Assembly (NCBI GenBank): GCA_964503615.1
Contig: CAZDBA010000054.1
Coordinates: forward strand, 1 to 28,114
Origin: CAZDBA01 sp964503615
Lineage (GTDB): Bacteria > Planctomycetota > Planctomycetia > Pirellulales > Pirellulaceae
Direction of reading: 5' to 3'
Length of the DNA: 28,114 nucleotides
The first letter of the stretch is position 1; each line of letters begins with the position of its first letter. This document shows, piece by piece, positions 1-9,300 of the stretch. Made by a program: the position numbers and the translations under genes. The notes under the pieces are model-generated. The model made no database searches. It saw only the letters and a list, made by a program, of their open reading frames with translations, and was not told where the DNA came from.

Positions 1-92
1 TCTGAGAAAATAACAACCTGTGCGTTCACAAAACCTGCGAAGAACAGAACGCCAAAAACGGCGACAATAAAACCAGGCTTCCTAAATCTCAT
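1..92 (-). CDS. N-terminus of a secreted protein, truncated by window edge
   Basis: Only the first 30 codons are present; the gene continues beyond base 1. Reading the minus strand from the ATG at 92-90 gives a classic signal peptide: a basic start (MRFRKPG), a hydrophobic core (FIVAVFGVLFFAGF) and an Ala-type cleavage site (VNA before QVV). An AGGAAG Shine-Dalgarno sequence lies about 7 bases upstream (complement of about 101-106), which supports the start. The protein should therefore be exported, but too little is visible to name a family. It lies downstream of ymdB on the same strand, about 200 bases away. Confidence 0.6.
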   Translation of the reverse strand, partial: MRFRKPGFIVAVFGVLFFAGFVNAQVVIFS

Positions 93-292
93 AGTGCTAC
101 TTCCTGCTTTGAAAAATCAAATAAGTGGCTCACGCAAAATCCCACACCAGTATCAACGAAACGTTGTTTTTTTGCAAGTTTTTCAAGGCACGCAAAGCCG
201 CATTTGATGGTTCAGACTGCGGCACCTCTGAATCAGGTGCAATGCCTACGACCGATCAAGATCCCGATCACGAAAGGACTTTGAAATCCCGT

Positions 293-1108
293 CTAATCAT
301 CGTCCTCTTCGCACAACTGATCAGCTCGTCGCTCATCGACCACAACTCGCTTGATGCTAAGAGCTTTTCCCGTGTTATTGTCCACATCGAACATCGTTGC
401 AGAAATCCGCACATCTCCTTTGGCGACGTGAAAGGGCAGGGGCTTGAACGTAATCGTAGCCTCCATCACCTTTTCAATATTGCGGCCAAGAATGCTGTTA
501 TGCGGCCCCGTCATGCCAACATCGCACTGAAAGGCAGTCCCGCCAGGTAAAATCCGTTCGTCTGCTGTCGTCACATGCGTGTGGGTTCCCAAACAAGCCG
601 ACACCCGACCGTCCAGGAACCGACCCATCACCTGTTTGTCGCTGGTGGCTTCGGCATGGAAATCACAAAACCGGATCTTAATCTCATCAGGAATCTCTTC
701 GAGAACTTTGTCCGCGGCGGTAAACGGGCAATCGACCGGTCGCATATAGACTCGGCCCATCAACGAGAATACAGCGACCTCTTGGCCCGTTTGCGACTTG
801 ACGGTTGTCCATCGTTTTCCCGGTGCTCCATCAGGATAGTTGGCCGGTTTAACGACATCCGTTTTGGTTTCAAGGATGTCGATAATATCTTTCTTTCGGT
901 AGATATGATCACCTAGCGTAATACAGTCCACGCCGGCCTTGATCAGCTTGCGATAGATGGAAGGTGTCAGACCAGAGCCACCGTCTGCGTTTTCGGCGTT
1001 GGCGACGACCAAATCGATCGACTCCTCTCGTCGCAGGGGTTCAATACAGTTAACGACAACCTCAACACCGCTTCGTCCCACGATATCGCCGATAAATAAA
1101 ATACGCAC
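293..1108 (-). CDS. ymdB: YmdB-family metallophosphoesterase (2',3'-cyclic nucleotide phosphodiesterase type)
   Basis: A 271-residue protein of typical length for the TIGR00282/YmdB family. These are dinuclear-metal phosphodiesterases; the Bacillus subtilis member hydrolyses cyclic nucleotides and affects RNase Y-linked development. Visible metal-site motifs are the N-terminal GDIVGR (Asp8), NAENADGG (about 36-43), GDHIYRKKDI (about 67-76), the HAEATSDK block (about 151-158) and GTHTHVTTAD (about 174-183). The start codon is GTG (complement of 1106-1108) with no strong Shine-Dalgarno; it is chosen because MRILFIGDIVG is the conserved family start. It follows rny by 65 bases on the same strand, and the rny-ymdB order is the conserved one in many bacteria, so an operon is likely. 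The name is the B. subtilis one; E. coli YmdB is an unrelated macrodomain protein. Confidence 0.9.
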   Translation of the reverse strand: MRILFIGDIVGRSGVEVVVNCIEPLRREESIDLVVANAENADGGSGLTPSIYRKLIKAGVDCITLGDHIYRKKDIIDILETKTDVVKPANYPDGAPGKRWTTVKSQTGQEVAVFSLMGRVYMRPVDCPFTAADKVLEEIPDEIKIRFCDFHAEATSDKQVMGRFLDGRVSACLGTHTHVTTADERILPGGTAFQCDVGMTGPHNSILGRNIEKVMEATITFKPLPFHVAKGDVRISATMFDVDNNTGKALSIKRVVVDERRADQLCEEDDD

Positions 1109-1173
1109 TAAGTTCTTACTTTCGTTATTTTCTTTTGACTTCCGTACCAGCTCGATTGCCGAACTCGCTCGTT

Positions 1174-2718
1174 CTATTTCGCGATCTCAGAAAAACGGGA
1201 TTCGCGAATAACAGTGACTTTGATCTCACCAGGATAAGTCAGCCGATCGTGAAACGCTGCCGCGATATCTCGGCAAATCTTAGCCGCCTTGTGATCGTCC
1301 GTATCTTTTGCGCTGGCCAACACACGAAGCTCTCGCCCCGCCTGAATCGCGAACGCTTTCTTGACACCAGCGAACTCCATCGCGATTGTCTCCAACTCTT
1401 CCATTCGTTTCACATATCGCTCCAACGACTCGCGACGAGCTCCCGGGCGCGAGGCGCTACAGGCATCAGCGGTTGCAACCACCATCGTGTAAGGGTGCTC
1501 GACGAGAATCTCATCATGGTGCCCAAACGCGGCGTGAACCACTTCCGGCCCCTCATTGTTGCGTTTCAACAAATCAGCTCCGATCTTGGGGTGTCCGCCT
1601 TCCAGCTCGTGATCTGCAGCTTTTCCAATATCGTGCAGTAACCCGCAACGACGTGCCAGATCGCCATCCATTCCCATCAGTTCAGCGATCATACCGGAAA
1701 TAAACGCGACTTCGACACTGTGCCGCAGTACGTTTTGGCTGTAGCTGGTTCGAAAATGCAGCCGCCCCAACATCAATATGACTCGGTCACTCAGTCCATG
1801 TACGTCGACTTCTTGAGCTGCTTTGGCCCCTTTTTTCTTGAGGAAATTCTCAACCTCACCCTGCGTTTCCGCAACGATCTCTTCGATGCGCGTGGGGTGA
1901 ATACGTCCGTCGGCGATCAGCTTGTCCATTGATTGTCGTGCGACTTCGCGACGGACAGGATCAAAGCCACTGACGATTACGACACCAGGTGTATCGTCAA
2001 TAATAACGTCGACCCCGGTCTCTTTCTCAAACGCACGAATGTTCCGCCCCTCGCGGCCAATGATACGACCTTTCATTTCGTCGTTGGGAATATCGACGGT
2101 ACTGGTTGTCGAATCGGAAGTATGGGATGCGGCGTATCGTTGAATTGCGACCAACAACATCTCACGCGATTTTGCATCACAGATCTCAGCCACTTTTTGC
2201 TCGTGGGCCAGAATACGACCACCGACTTCGTCGGCCAATTCGTCCTCCAACAATTTGAACAAACGTTTAGCAGCTTCTTCCTTGCTCAGCCCGGTAATCT
2301 GCAATAACTCTTTCCGCTGTTTCTCAAAAATCTCCTGCAAGTCATTGGCGTGCTTTTCTGCCTCCTGAACTTTTTGTTTCAGCTTGTTGTGCGAAACCTG
2401 GACCATCGACTCTTGCTTTCGCAAACCGTCAGCCTGCTGCTCCAACTGAGACTCTCGCTTATCCAGCGATTTTTCTTTCTCGTGGATCTTGTTTTGGAAG
2501 CTAGTCCGTTCTTTCTCGACATTGGCTTTTTGCTGGAGATCCAGTTCTTTGATCTTGAGTTCGGTCTCGCGAATCTTGGTATCCGCCCCCCGTTTGGCTT
2601 CTTCTACAATCGCACTTGCCTGAGACTTTGCGTCACGTTTCAGCAAGAAGCCATACAGATAGAACAAACCAAGTCCGACGACCACGCCTCCTGCGCCTAT
2701 CAGAATTTCTTGCATCAT
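1174..2718 (-). CDS. rny: Ribonuclease Y
   Basis: A 514-residue endoribonuclease with full RNase Y architecture. There is one N-terminal membrane segment (about 5-27), then a long Lys/Glu/Gln-rich coiled coil (about 30-145). A KH RNA-binding domain follows (about 210-275) with its GxxG loop as GREG at 221-224, and then an HD phosphohydrolase domain with His333 and the LLHDIGK motif (His362, Asp363). Members start mRNA decay from the cytoplasmic membrane. Two ATG codons stand in tandem (MMQE); the AGGTG Shine-Dalgarno (complement of about 2722-2726) is better spaced for the second, so the true start may be at 2715. ymdB lies directly downstream on the same strand. Confidence 0.96.
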   Translation of the reverse strand: MMQEILIGAGGVVVGLGLFYLYGFLLKRDAKSQASAIVEEAKRGADTKIRETELKIKELDLQQKANVEKERTSFQNKIHEKEKSLDKRESQLEQQADGLRKQESMVQVSHNKLKQKVQEAEKHANDLQEIFEKQRKELLQITGLSKEEAAKRLFKLLEDELADEVGGRILAHEQKVAEICDAKSREMLLVAIQRYAASHTSDSTTSTVDIPNDEMKGRIIGREGRNIRAFEKETGVDVIIDDTPGVVIVSGFDPVRREVARQSMDKLIADGRIHPTRIEEIVAETQGEVENFLKKKGAKAAQEVDVHGLSDRVILMLGRLHFRTSYSQNVLRHSVEVAFISGMIAELMGMDGDLARRCGLLHDIGKAADHELEGGHPKIGADLLKRNNEGPEVVHAAFGHHDEILVEHPYTMVVATADACSASRPGARRESLERYVKRMEELETIAMEFAGVKKAFAIQAGRELRVLASAKDTDDHKAAKICRDIAAAFHDRLTYPGEIKVTVIRESRFSEIAK

Positions 2719-3012
2719 ATCACCTATTGATCGATGCGTAGGCAGCGTTCAACTACTGTTCCACAAAAATCAAATCAGAACGGTTGAGTTTCAAAAAGAA
2801 GTCAGGTAACACGATCTTTTGTTTCCAGATTTCGGAGAGGACTCGGGCAACATCTTTCTGGGAATACCGCGAACAAAACTCGTCAGAATGGTACTTCCGA
2901 CGCATTGGGCGCGCACAAGCAGGCACAACCGCCTGCAACAAGATAAACCTGGAAGACAATTTCGACAGAACGGCTCGCTCCAAACTGGGAACAGGCACCG
3001 TCGAAACTGACC

Positions 3013-3026
3013 GCAAAATGTTTTGC
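3013..3026. repeat. Inverted repeat GCAAAA-TG-TTTTGC
   Basis: Perfect 6-bp arms around a 2-base centre. Its centre lies about 31 bases from the centre of the next palindrome (3042-3058), close to three helical turns. Paired operators upstream of rny or tilS are possible, but no regulator is assigned. Confidence 0.5.
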
Positions 3027-3041
3027 AGTAGGCAAATGACT

Positions 3042-3058
3042 AAAGCAATGATTGCTTT
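3042..3058. repeat. Inverted repeat AAAGCAAT-G-ATTGCTTT
   Basis: Perfect 8-bp arms around a single base. A one-base centre is poor for an RNA hairpin and better for a dimeric DNA-binding protein. Its role is unknown; it lies within the rny/tilS divergent region. Confidence 0.55.
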
Positions 3059-3264
3059 GACCAAATACACAGTTTATCCAATGGAAAAGATGTAAACGTT
3101 CTTACTTTGATTCATGTGGAACAACGCGAACGCACTTCTACGCTTTCTCATTATTCCAATTTGGTCTTATCAACGACCAATCATATATTACCAGAGCCCA
3201 ACCGTGCTTGAAACTATCGCTCAACCTGATTTCCGGTTTCGTTTACGTTTTGACTTGTAATACT

Positions 3265-3364
3265 NNNNNNNNNNNNNNNNNNNNNNNNNNNNNNNNNNNN
3301 NNNNNNNNNNNNNNNNNNNNNNNNNNNNNNNNNNNNNNNNNNNNNNNNNNNNNNNNNNNNNNNN
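3265..3364. other. Assembly gap (100 N)
   Basis: Exactly 100 N, the usual placeholder for a gap of unknown size. It removes the 5' end of tilS, so the distance and frame across it cannot be trusted. Confidence 0.98.
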
Positions 3365-4365
3365 CCCGCGAAATAACCGACAAAGTTCTCCATGAATTCC
3401 CGCTTGAGAAATGGGCCCAGCACCCCATCATACTGGGGATTAGTGGAGGGCCGGACAGTGTCACCTTACTCAGGATTGCGGCTGAAATATCGCAACAAAT
3501 CCCAAACACTCGTTTGATCGCCGCACATGCAAACCACAAACTGCGAGGTCCAGAAAGTGAAGAAGACCAACAGTTCGTCCAAACGCTTTGTGAGCATCTA
3601 AGCATTCAATGCGAATGCGAATCACTTCCTGTCGAAACCGACACCGTCTCGGAAGGGCTTGAATCTGCGTTGCGGGATCTTCGATATCAATGGTTTGGGC
3701 AATTAGCAGGGCAGACGGGGGCGAGATATGTGATGACTGCTCACAACCAAAACGATCAAACGGAAACGGTATTGTTCCGCTTGATGCGGGGAACGGGGAT
3801 CGCTGGTTTAGCGGGCATTCCCAAACAACGCAAACTGGTCGATGGAGTCACGTTACTACGTCCGATGTTGACCATCAGCCGCGACGAAATCATTGACTAT
3901 CTGAAAAAGATCGAACAGCCTTATAGGACGGACGCCTCCAACGCGACTTCGGCCTTTGCCAGAAACAGGATTCGCAACGAGCTGATTCCCAAAATCAAAT
4001 CGGACTTTGCGCCACAACTGGACCAACGAATCGAATCGTTGTCTGCACAAGCCAGCGAATGTCAGGATTTCCTGGATTCGATCGGATCGGAGTTGCTGGA
4101 AAACGCCTTTCAGTTCCAACCCAACGGTTTTATCGTCGACTGCTCAAAATTGGACAATCAACCAGAACTTCTAATCCGACACACTTTGGTCCAGGCTTGG
4201 AAACGATTGGAATGGCCGCTGCAAGACATGACGTTTGCCAAATGGCAGTCCATTGCGACCGTAATCAAAACGAACACCCAACCCCATTCAAAAATGCCGG
4301 GCAACATAAAAATGAGTTGGAACGGAAGTTCCTTGGAATTTCAACGACTCAAAAAACGCACATAA
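3365..4365 (+). CDS. tilS: tRNA(Ile)-lysidine synthase, 5' end lost in gap
   Basis: An ATP-dependent enzyme that attaches lysine to C34 of the tRNA-Ile CAU anticodon so that it reads AUA. Immediately after the gap the protein shows the N-type PP-loop as GISGGPDSVTLL (SGGPDS at 3442-3459). This is followed by AAHANHKLRG, the TAHNQNDQTETVLFRLMRG block, the RPML and Arg-rich FARNRIRNELIP motifs, and a reduced C-terminal part. About 333 residues are visible, most of a typical TilS. The frame stays nominally open through the N run back to an ATG at 3208, but those upstream residues are not TilS-like and the frame depends on an arbitrary gap length. The true start is probably inside the gap. It ends at a terminator shared with the convergent MFS gene. 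Confidence 0.93.
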
Positions 4366-4404
4366 AAAAACGGCCAAAAGCTAGATGCGATTGGCCGTAT
4401 TTTA
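4366..4404. terminator. Bidirectional rho-independent terminator
   Basis: ACGGCCAA (4370-4377) pairs perfectly with TTGGCCGT (4391-4398) around a 13-base loop. A run of A precedes the stem and a TATTTT run follows it, so it can work on both strands. It begins right after the tilS stop codon and lies just downstream of the convergent MFS gene end (4428). Confidence 0.85.
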
Positions 4405-4427
4405 AGTCAAAACTATGGCAAACAAAA

Positions 4428-6020
4428 CTAATGACCGTCAGTGAGCACAACCGGTTTGTATCCGCCCTTTGATTTAAACCAGAGCCAAAGCCCTAGATAA
4501 GCCAACAACATAACACCGGGGAATATCGCCATATTGGCAAGTGCTTTTTGAGCACTTCCACCTTCGGCTTTCATAAAAACTTCCTTGACTGCCTTTTGCT
4601 TTTCCTCTGGCACTTTAGCGATTTCTGCTTCCAGCGTTTCGCTATTGATTACTTTGTATTTGATAATCTCGTAAAGGGTTTTATCGGTCAAAACAGTTTC
4701 AGCCAATGCTCCACTATCATCAACGATGCCCAGTTCTTTGGCTTCGGCTGTCGCAGCCACTGCACTAATCGCCTTGTCTGACTGCAAAGCACCAATATAG
4801 GGAAACCCAAGTGTTCCCACGGCGAGCATTCCGATTCCAGAAATCGCGTTCAACGTCATCGCTCCACCTTTTGGAGTTTGCTCCGAAACAATACCAAGCA
4901 TGGTTGGCCAAAAGAAGGTTTTACCCAACGCGTACAAGGTTGCCGCAGCAAAAATAATTCCGACGCCTTTTGCACCCGACAAAGCCATTAAACCTGCGAT
5001 CGCGAGTACCGCACTCATGATCAACAAGCCCAGCGGAGATAGTTTGTGGACAATAGGCCCAGCAAAAAATCGCAGTACCATCATGATCACGGATGTGTAA
5101 ACAAGAATCCAACCGGCGTGGAAAGTCACCGCGTTAGCCATAATTCCAGAAATCCAACCATCCGTCCCGATTTCAGTCGTTGCCAGCGGCATCATAATCA
5201 GAATCAATACGAACATCAGCGGGCGACCAAGGCTCTTGGTATAAACTCCAAATCCAACAACCATCAAAACGCCGATAGTGATAAACAACCATTTGTTGCC
5301 TTCAGGAAAGAAGTCCATCAACTGCAAGGTAACCAAGAATCCAACGACTGCCGCACCTAGAATTCCAAATTCAGACAACATGTCACGGTAACTTACACCA
5401 GCCGCAACACGTTCTTGTTGCGGAAACTTACATCCGATCAACATGATGAAGTAAATCACTGCAGGGACAGCAATAATCCCGAGCTTGATCGTCCACGGAA
5501 ACTCACCCATCAAGATCACGATAATTCCAGCAACGACCAGACCGCCCGGCCAACCCGCATGTAAAATGTTCAACCACTTTGTTTTCTCTGAATCGAACAT
5601 CGTCGCCACGACAGGATTGATAAAGGCTTCGACCGTACCGTTACCAAGTGCCAAAATCAGCCCGCCCCAAAAGATTAAAGAACTAGCCGTCTCCGGATTA
5701 GTCTCGAGCATGCCCAAAGCACTCACGCCCATTACTGCCCAAATCGCCTGACAAGCAAACGCAAAGATCATTGAGAACTTGTAGCCGACTTTGTCAATGA
5801 TCAAACTGAAAACGATAATACTTAACGCGAAAGGCCAAATCTGAATCCCTTTGAATCGTCCGACTTCAGCAGGATCCAGTCCCAACTGCGAAGTGATCGC
5901 CGGATCATCCAAAAGAAACATTCGAGTAATGAATCCGAATGCCGTTGTGATCAGGGCAACAAAACAGCCCCAGAACAACAATTTGCTCCCGGAATTTTCG
6001 CTTGAAGAATTGGTTGACAT
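4428..6020 (-). CDS. MFS transporter with large soluble insertion before the last helix
   Basis: A 530-residue major-facilitator protein with about 12 hydrophobic segments starting near residue 13. The loop between helices 2 and 3 carries the family motif A in the form DKVGYKFS (about 76-83). The unusual part is a hydrophilic stretch of about 90 residues between the penultimate and last helices (about 405-495), rich in Ala, Glu and Lys and likely alpha-helical; standard MFS proteins have a short loop there. The ATG start has a GAGA-type ribosome site a few bases upstream. The gene stands alone, and its upstream region carries a perfect 10-bp inverted repeat (6078-6106). The substrate cannot be told from sequence; sugars and nucleosides are common for planctomycete MFS proteins, but this is only a guess. 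Confidence 0.85.
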   Translation of the reverse strand: MSTNSSSENSGSKLLFWGCFVALITTAFGFITRMFLLDDPAITSQLGLDPAEVGRFKGIQIWPFALSIIVFSLIIDKVGYKFSMIFAFACQAIWAVMGVSALGMLETNPETASSLIFWGGLILALGNGTVEAFINPVVATMFDSEKTKWLNILHAGWPGGLVVAGIIVILMGEFPWTIKLGIIAVPAVIYFIMLIGCKFPQQERVAAGVSYRDMLSEFGILGAAVVGFLVTLQLMDFFPEGNKWLFITIGVLMVVGFGVYTKSLGRPLMFVLILIMMPLATTEIGTDGWISGIMANAVTFHAGWILVYTSVIMMVLRFFAGPIVHKLSPLGLLIMSAVLAIAGLMALSGAKGVGIIFAAATLYALGKTFFWPTMLGIVSEQTPKGGAMTLNAISGIGMLAVGTLGFPYIGALQSDKAISAVAATAEAKELGIVDDSGALAETVLTDKTLYEIIKYKVINSETLEAEIAKVPEEKQKAVKEVFMKAEGGSAQKALANMAIFPGVMLLAYLGLWLWFKSKGGYKPVVLTDGH

Positions 6021-6077
6021 AACGTTCTCTAGTTAGTGAATTTGCGTTGAATTTTGAGGTGAGGAGCCGTCAAGAAT

Positions 6078-6106
6078 GTGATAGCACCCTCGGTTTGTGC
6101 TATCAC
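6078..6106. promoter_or_regulatory. Perfect 10-bp inverted repeat upstream of MFS gene
   Basis: GTGATAGCAC (6078-6087) and GTGCTATCAC (6097-6106) are exact reverse complements around a 9-base spacer. It sits 58-86 bases before the MFS start codon, in the space between the MFS gene and the divergent AsmA-like gene. No T-run follows in either direction, so it is not a terminator. An operator for a dimeric regulator or a 5'-UTR hairpin are both possible. Confidence 0.6.
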
Positions 6107-6314
6107 GATTGAACATTTCACTCGGGAAAGTATGAGTATAACCCAACTCGATTCGCAGTAAACCTTGCAAAAGCAGGCTTTTCCTGCACGCCCCGCATCT
6201 CTTTCCTGAATTGCCCTACGCGAACTGGTTGAACGATTAACCACCTTCCGACTTTGGCTAAACCGCGTATTTTTGTACTATCTCGTCCAATAGCGCAAAT
6301 AGATTTGGCCAAGG

Positions 6315-9300
6315 ATGGCCCGTACTGCGGTAGCGCGCGTATGCAAGGAAGTTTCGATTCGATCCGCACCTAACAAACCGATTTCCCCTTTATCCGAAGG
6401 CCTTCGTTACTTTCGGAAATTCGCGGTGGGGCTTGCGCTCCTGGCCGCAATCGGTATCTATGCATACCCTAAAATTTTTCAGTCGGTGAATTCGAAGCTA
6501 GCCGGCGCAATTGAAAAACAGCTCAACGAACATTTGCAAAAAATCGGAATGGCTGGTTCGGTCAGCGATGCAAAATTTGTTGAAGGCAAAGGGATTCAGG
6601 TCACTGGTTTGCAACTGGTTTGCGATCAAGGCAATGAGGTCTTTGAAATCGAAAACGCCCTCGTCCATTCACCCGCGCAATTACCCGATCTGTTGGCAGG
6701 CAACTTCAAGCCCACTGCAGTCGAACTGTTCGATGTTGCTTTGCATGTGTCTCGCGATCCAGATGGACAGTGGAATCTGGAACGTTTGCTCCCAAGACTC
6801 TCCGAATTGAAGCCTACTGGCGCCCCGATTCCGGTCGCAATTCGCAACTCAAAAATTCGCTATACCGATTATCGCACCCAAAAGCCTGCAGTCTACGAGT
6901 TCAAAAACCTGCAACTGCAAATCGAGCCCACCCCGTCCCAGCCTACCCGACTATCTGTTATGGGAAGCGTAAACCTATTTGGCAATTCGACTTGCTCCTT
7001 CTCAACTCAACCCGCTGCGGAAGGGTTTTCCCAGATTGAATATGAGTTCACTCGATTCCCGATCAATCGGACCACACTGGGATTACTGCCCAGAGGCACG
7101 CTTCCCGTCGACTTGCGCGGAGTCGTAGGATTGGTCAGTGGCCAAGGCTCGATGTTGCTTGAGAACTCGACCAAAAAGACAAGCAACATCGTATTCAATG
7201 CCGACCTGCAAAACGTTGCGGTCGACCATAAAAAAATGCCTTATATCGTGTCAGAATGTGCTGGACCGATCAAAATCGAAAAAGGAATTCTGCGCGGTGA
7301 CATCTCGGGCAATATTGGCTCAGGGGAAAATCTACACGGTCAGTTTTATGTCGTCGGGCAAATGCTACTTGCAAACCCGAAGGTGTGGAGACTGGACGGA
7401 GTTTGCAAGCAACTTACGCTGGACCATCGATTGGCAAAACCATTTCCCAAGGGAGTTAAAACCTTCTTCGCCGATTTCGACCCTCGCGGGATTGTTGACG
7501 TGAAATTCTCGCTATCCAAGGACAAGGATGGGTTTCATCGTTCCGCCTCAGGTGACGTTTCTGGGATGCGATTCAACTTTGTCAAGTTTCCTTATCCGGT
7601 AAATGACGCCCATGGAACAGTCAATTTGAACGAAGAAAAATTGACTTTTGATATTACGGCAAAAGAACAGGACCAGCCGCTTCATTTTACTGGCGGCATA
7701 ACCGGTCACGGGCAAAGCGCAAGCGCCTTGATCAATTTTTGGAACGAAGGAAAATTGCCGATCGACAAAAAATTGGCGACCGCGGTTGCGGCTGTGGAAA
7801 AAGTCGCGCCGACCCTTTTCGACTTTCGCCCCAGCGGCCTTTTCCAAGTCGCTGGTCAAGCACGCAAACCTGCGAGCCAGGATTATTTCGATCTCGACTA
7901 TGACGTGCAATTGTTCGACTGCAAATCGCGTCACGCCTATTTCGAGTATCCTTTCTCGAATATCAACGGTAAAGTCCGCGTGCGAAATACAAACGTTGAA
8001 ATTCAAGATGTACGAAGTGTCAACGGAGCAAGCTCAGCAGTATGTAACGGGAACTGGAACCCAACCCAAGGTTTGCATCTAAAATTCGATGTCCACAATG
8101 TTCCTCTAGACCAACAACTGGCCGATGCCTTGCCCCCGGACGTTCGTTATGTCTGGGATGCGATTCGTCCCGATGGAACCGCGCACTATGTGAATATTGA
8201 TTTGACCACACCACCCGATTCAGAAACCAACATCATCCTCGACGGTTTACTTGCGGATCCACAAGACGCATCGTCTTCGACCGCAGCGATTACGCCTCTT
8301 TGGTTTCCCTATCGGATTGCGAATATGGATGGCCGCATTCGAATCGGTGATGGTAAATTTCGAATGGATCGAGTCCGCGGAAGGCATGAAAACACATGGA
8401 TGACCTGCAACAGCTTTGGCGACTACAACGCACGAGCCTGGAACATGCAGCTTGCTGATCTCCGGATTGGAGCGATCACCGTTGATGACGACTTGCTCAA
8501 GGCGGTTCCTGAATCACTGCGCGAAGCTCTCGTTGGCTTGGACTACCGTGGCAAAGCGAGCGCGACTGGAACCGTAAACATGGGTGGCAATTTGATGACG
8601 GTGGAAACTTTACCCGCTGAAAACGCCAACCCTCTGAATACGATGGTCACTGCAACAACCAGCAACGATCAAATCAACAGAGTCAGTTTTGAACAACCCA
8701 TTGAACCACTGGCCAACGCGGGCCAGACCGACCCTTTTTTCGAAATGAATTGGAATGTTCGAGTCGATGTTGATCAAGCGGCGATGAACGTAGGTTTGGC
8801 GATCGACAACGTCTTTGGATACGCCACCTTTGCCGGCCGCTACGACGGTGAGAACGTCATTTCTGATGGCGCGATTGCCGTCGACTCATTACACGTGATG
8901 GACATTCAAGTCACAGATGTTCGAGGGCCGTTGTGGATTGAGAACAACCGCGTAGGCATAGGAAGCATGTCTAAACCGAACAACGACCCTACGATACGGG
9001 AATCGCTGGTCGGAAATGTATTCGGTGGCGCTACAAGACTGGACGGGCAATCCTGGTTGGAGAACGGCGAAGATCGCTTCTATGTGCAAGCTTCGGTTTC
9101 GAATGCAAACCTTGAGTCCGCAACGGGGCAAATGTCAACGCAACTAAAAGAGATCGGCGGCTTTGGTAACCTAGCGATGCGGCTGACGGGTGGCGAGACT
9201 CGAGAGTCCATTCGGGGCGAGGGCCTTTTTCAATTGCGTGATGCCAACATCTACGAATTGCCAGTTGTATTAGGCATGTTAAAAACATTAAAGAACCGCC

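Larger units (their letters stand above)
2719..3264. other. Long divergent intergenic region between rny and tilS
   Basis: About 550 bases up to the assembly gap with no convincing gene. A minus-strand frame at 2753-3070 (105 codons) has a hydrophobic start but no recognisable domain, and an equally long plus-strand frame overlaps it, so neither is called. The stretch contains three compact inverted repeats: 2919-2936 (GCAGGC/GCCTGC), 3013-3026 and 3042-3058. It should contain the promoters for rny and tilS, and could hold a structured RNA. The segments CTGTTCC (2756-2762) and GGAACAG (2988-2994) are complementary and could close a stem about 239 nt long, but no known RNA family was recognised. 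Confidence 0.5.

Noticed and set aside
222..240. GCACCT/AGGTGC hairpin after ymdB as terminator
   Set aside because: A 6-bp stem without a T-run on the ymdB strand.
2753..3070. 105-codon minus-strand frame upstream of rny
   Set aside because: Hydrophobic start but no domain, no Shine-Dalgarno, and it overlaps an equally long plus-strand frame and two palindromes. Treated as probably non-coding.
3208..3264. Apparent N-terminus of TilS (ATG at 3208) before the gap
   Set aside because: The residues do not look like TilS, and the frame across the 100-N placeholder has no meaning because the gap length is arbitrary.
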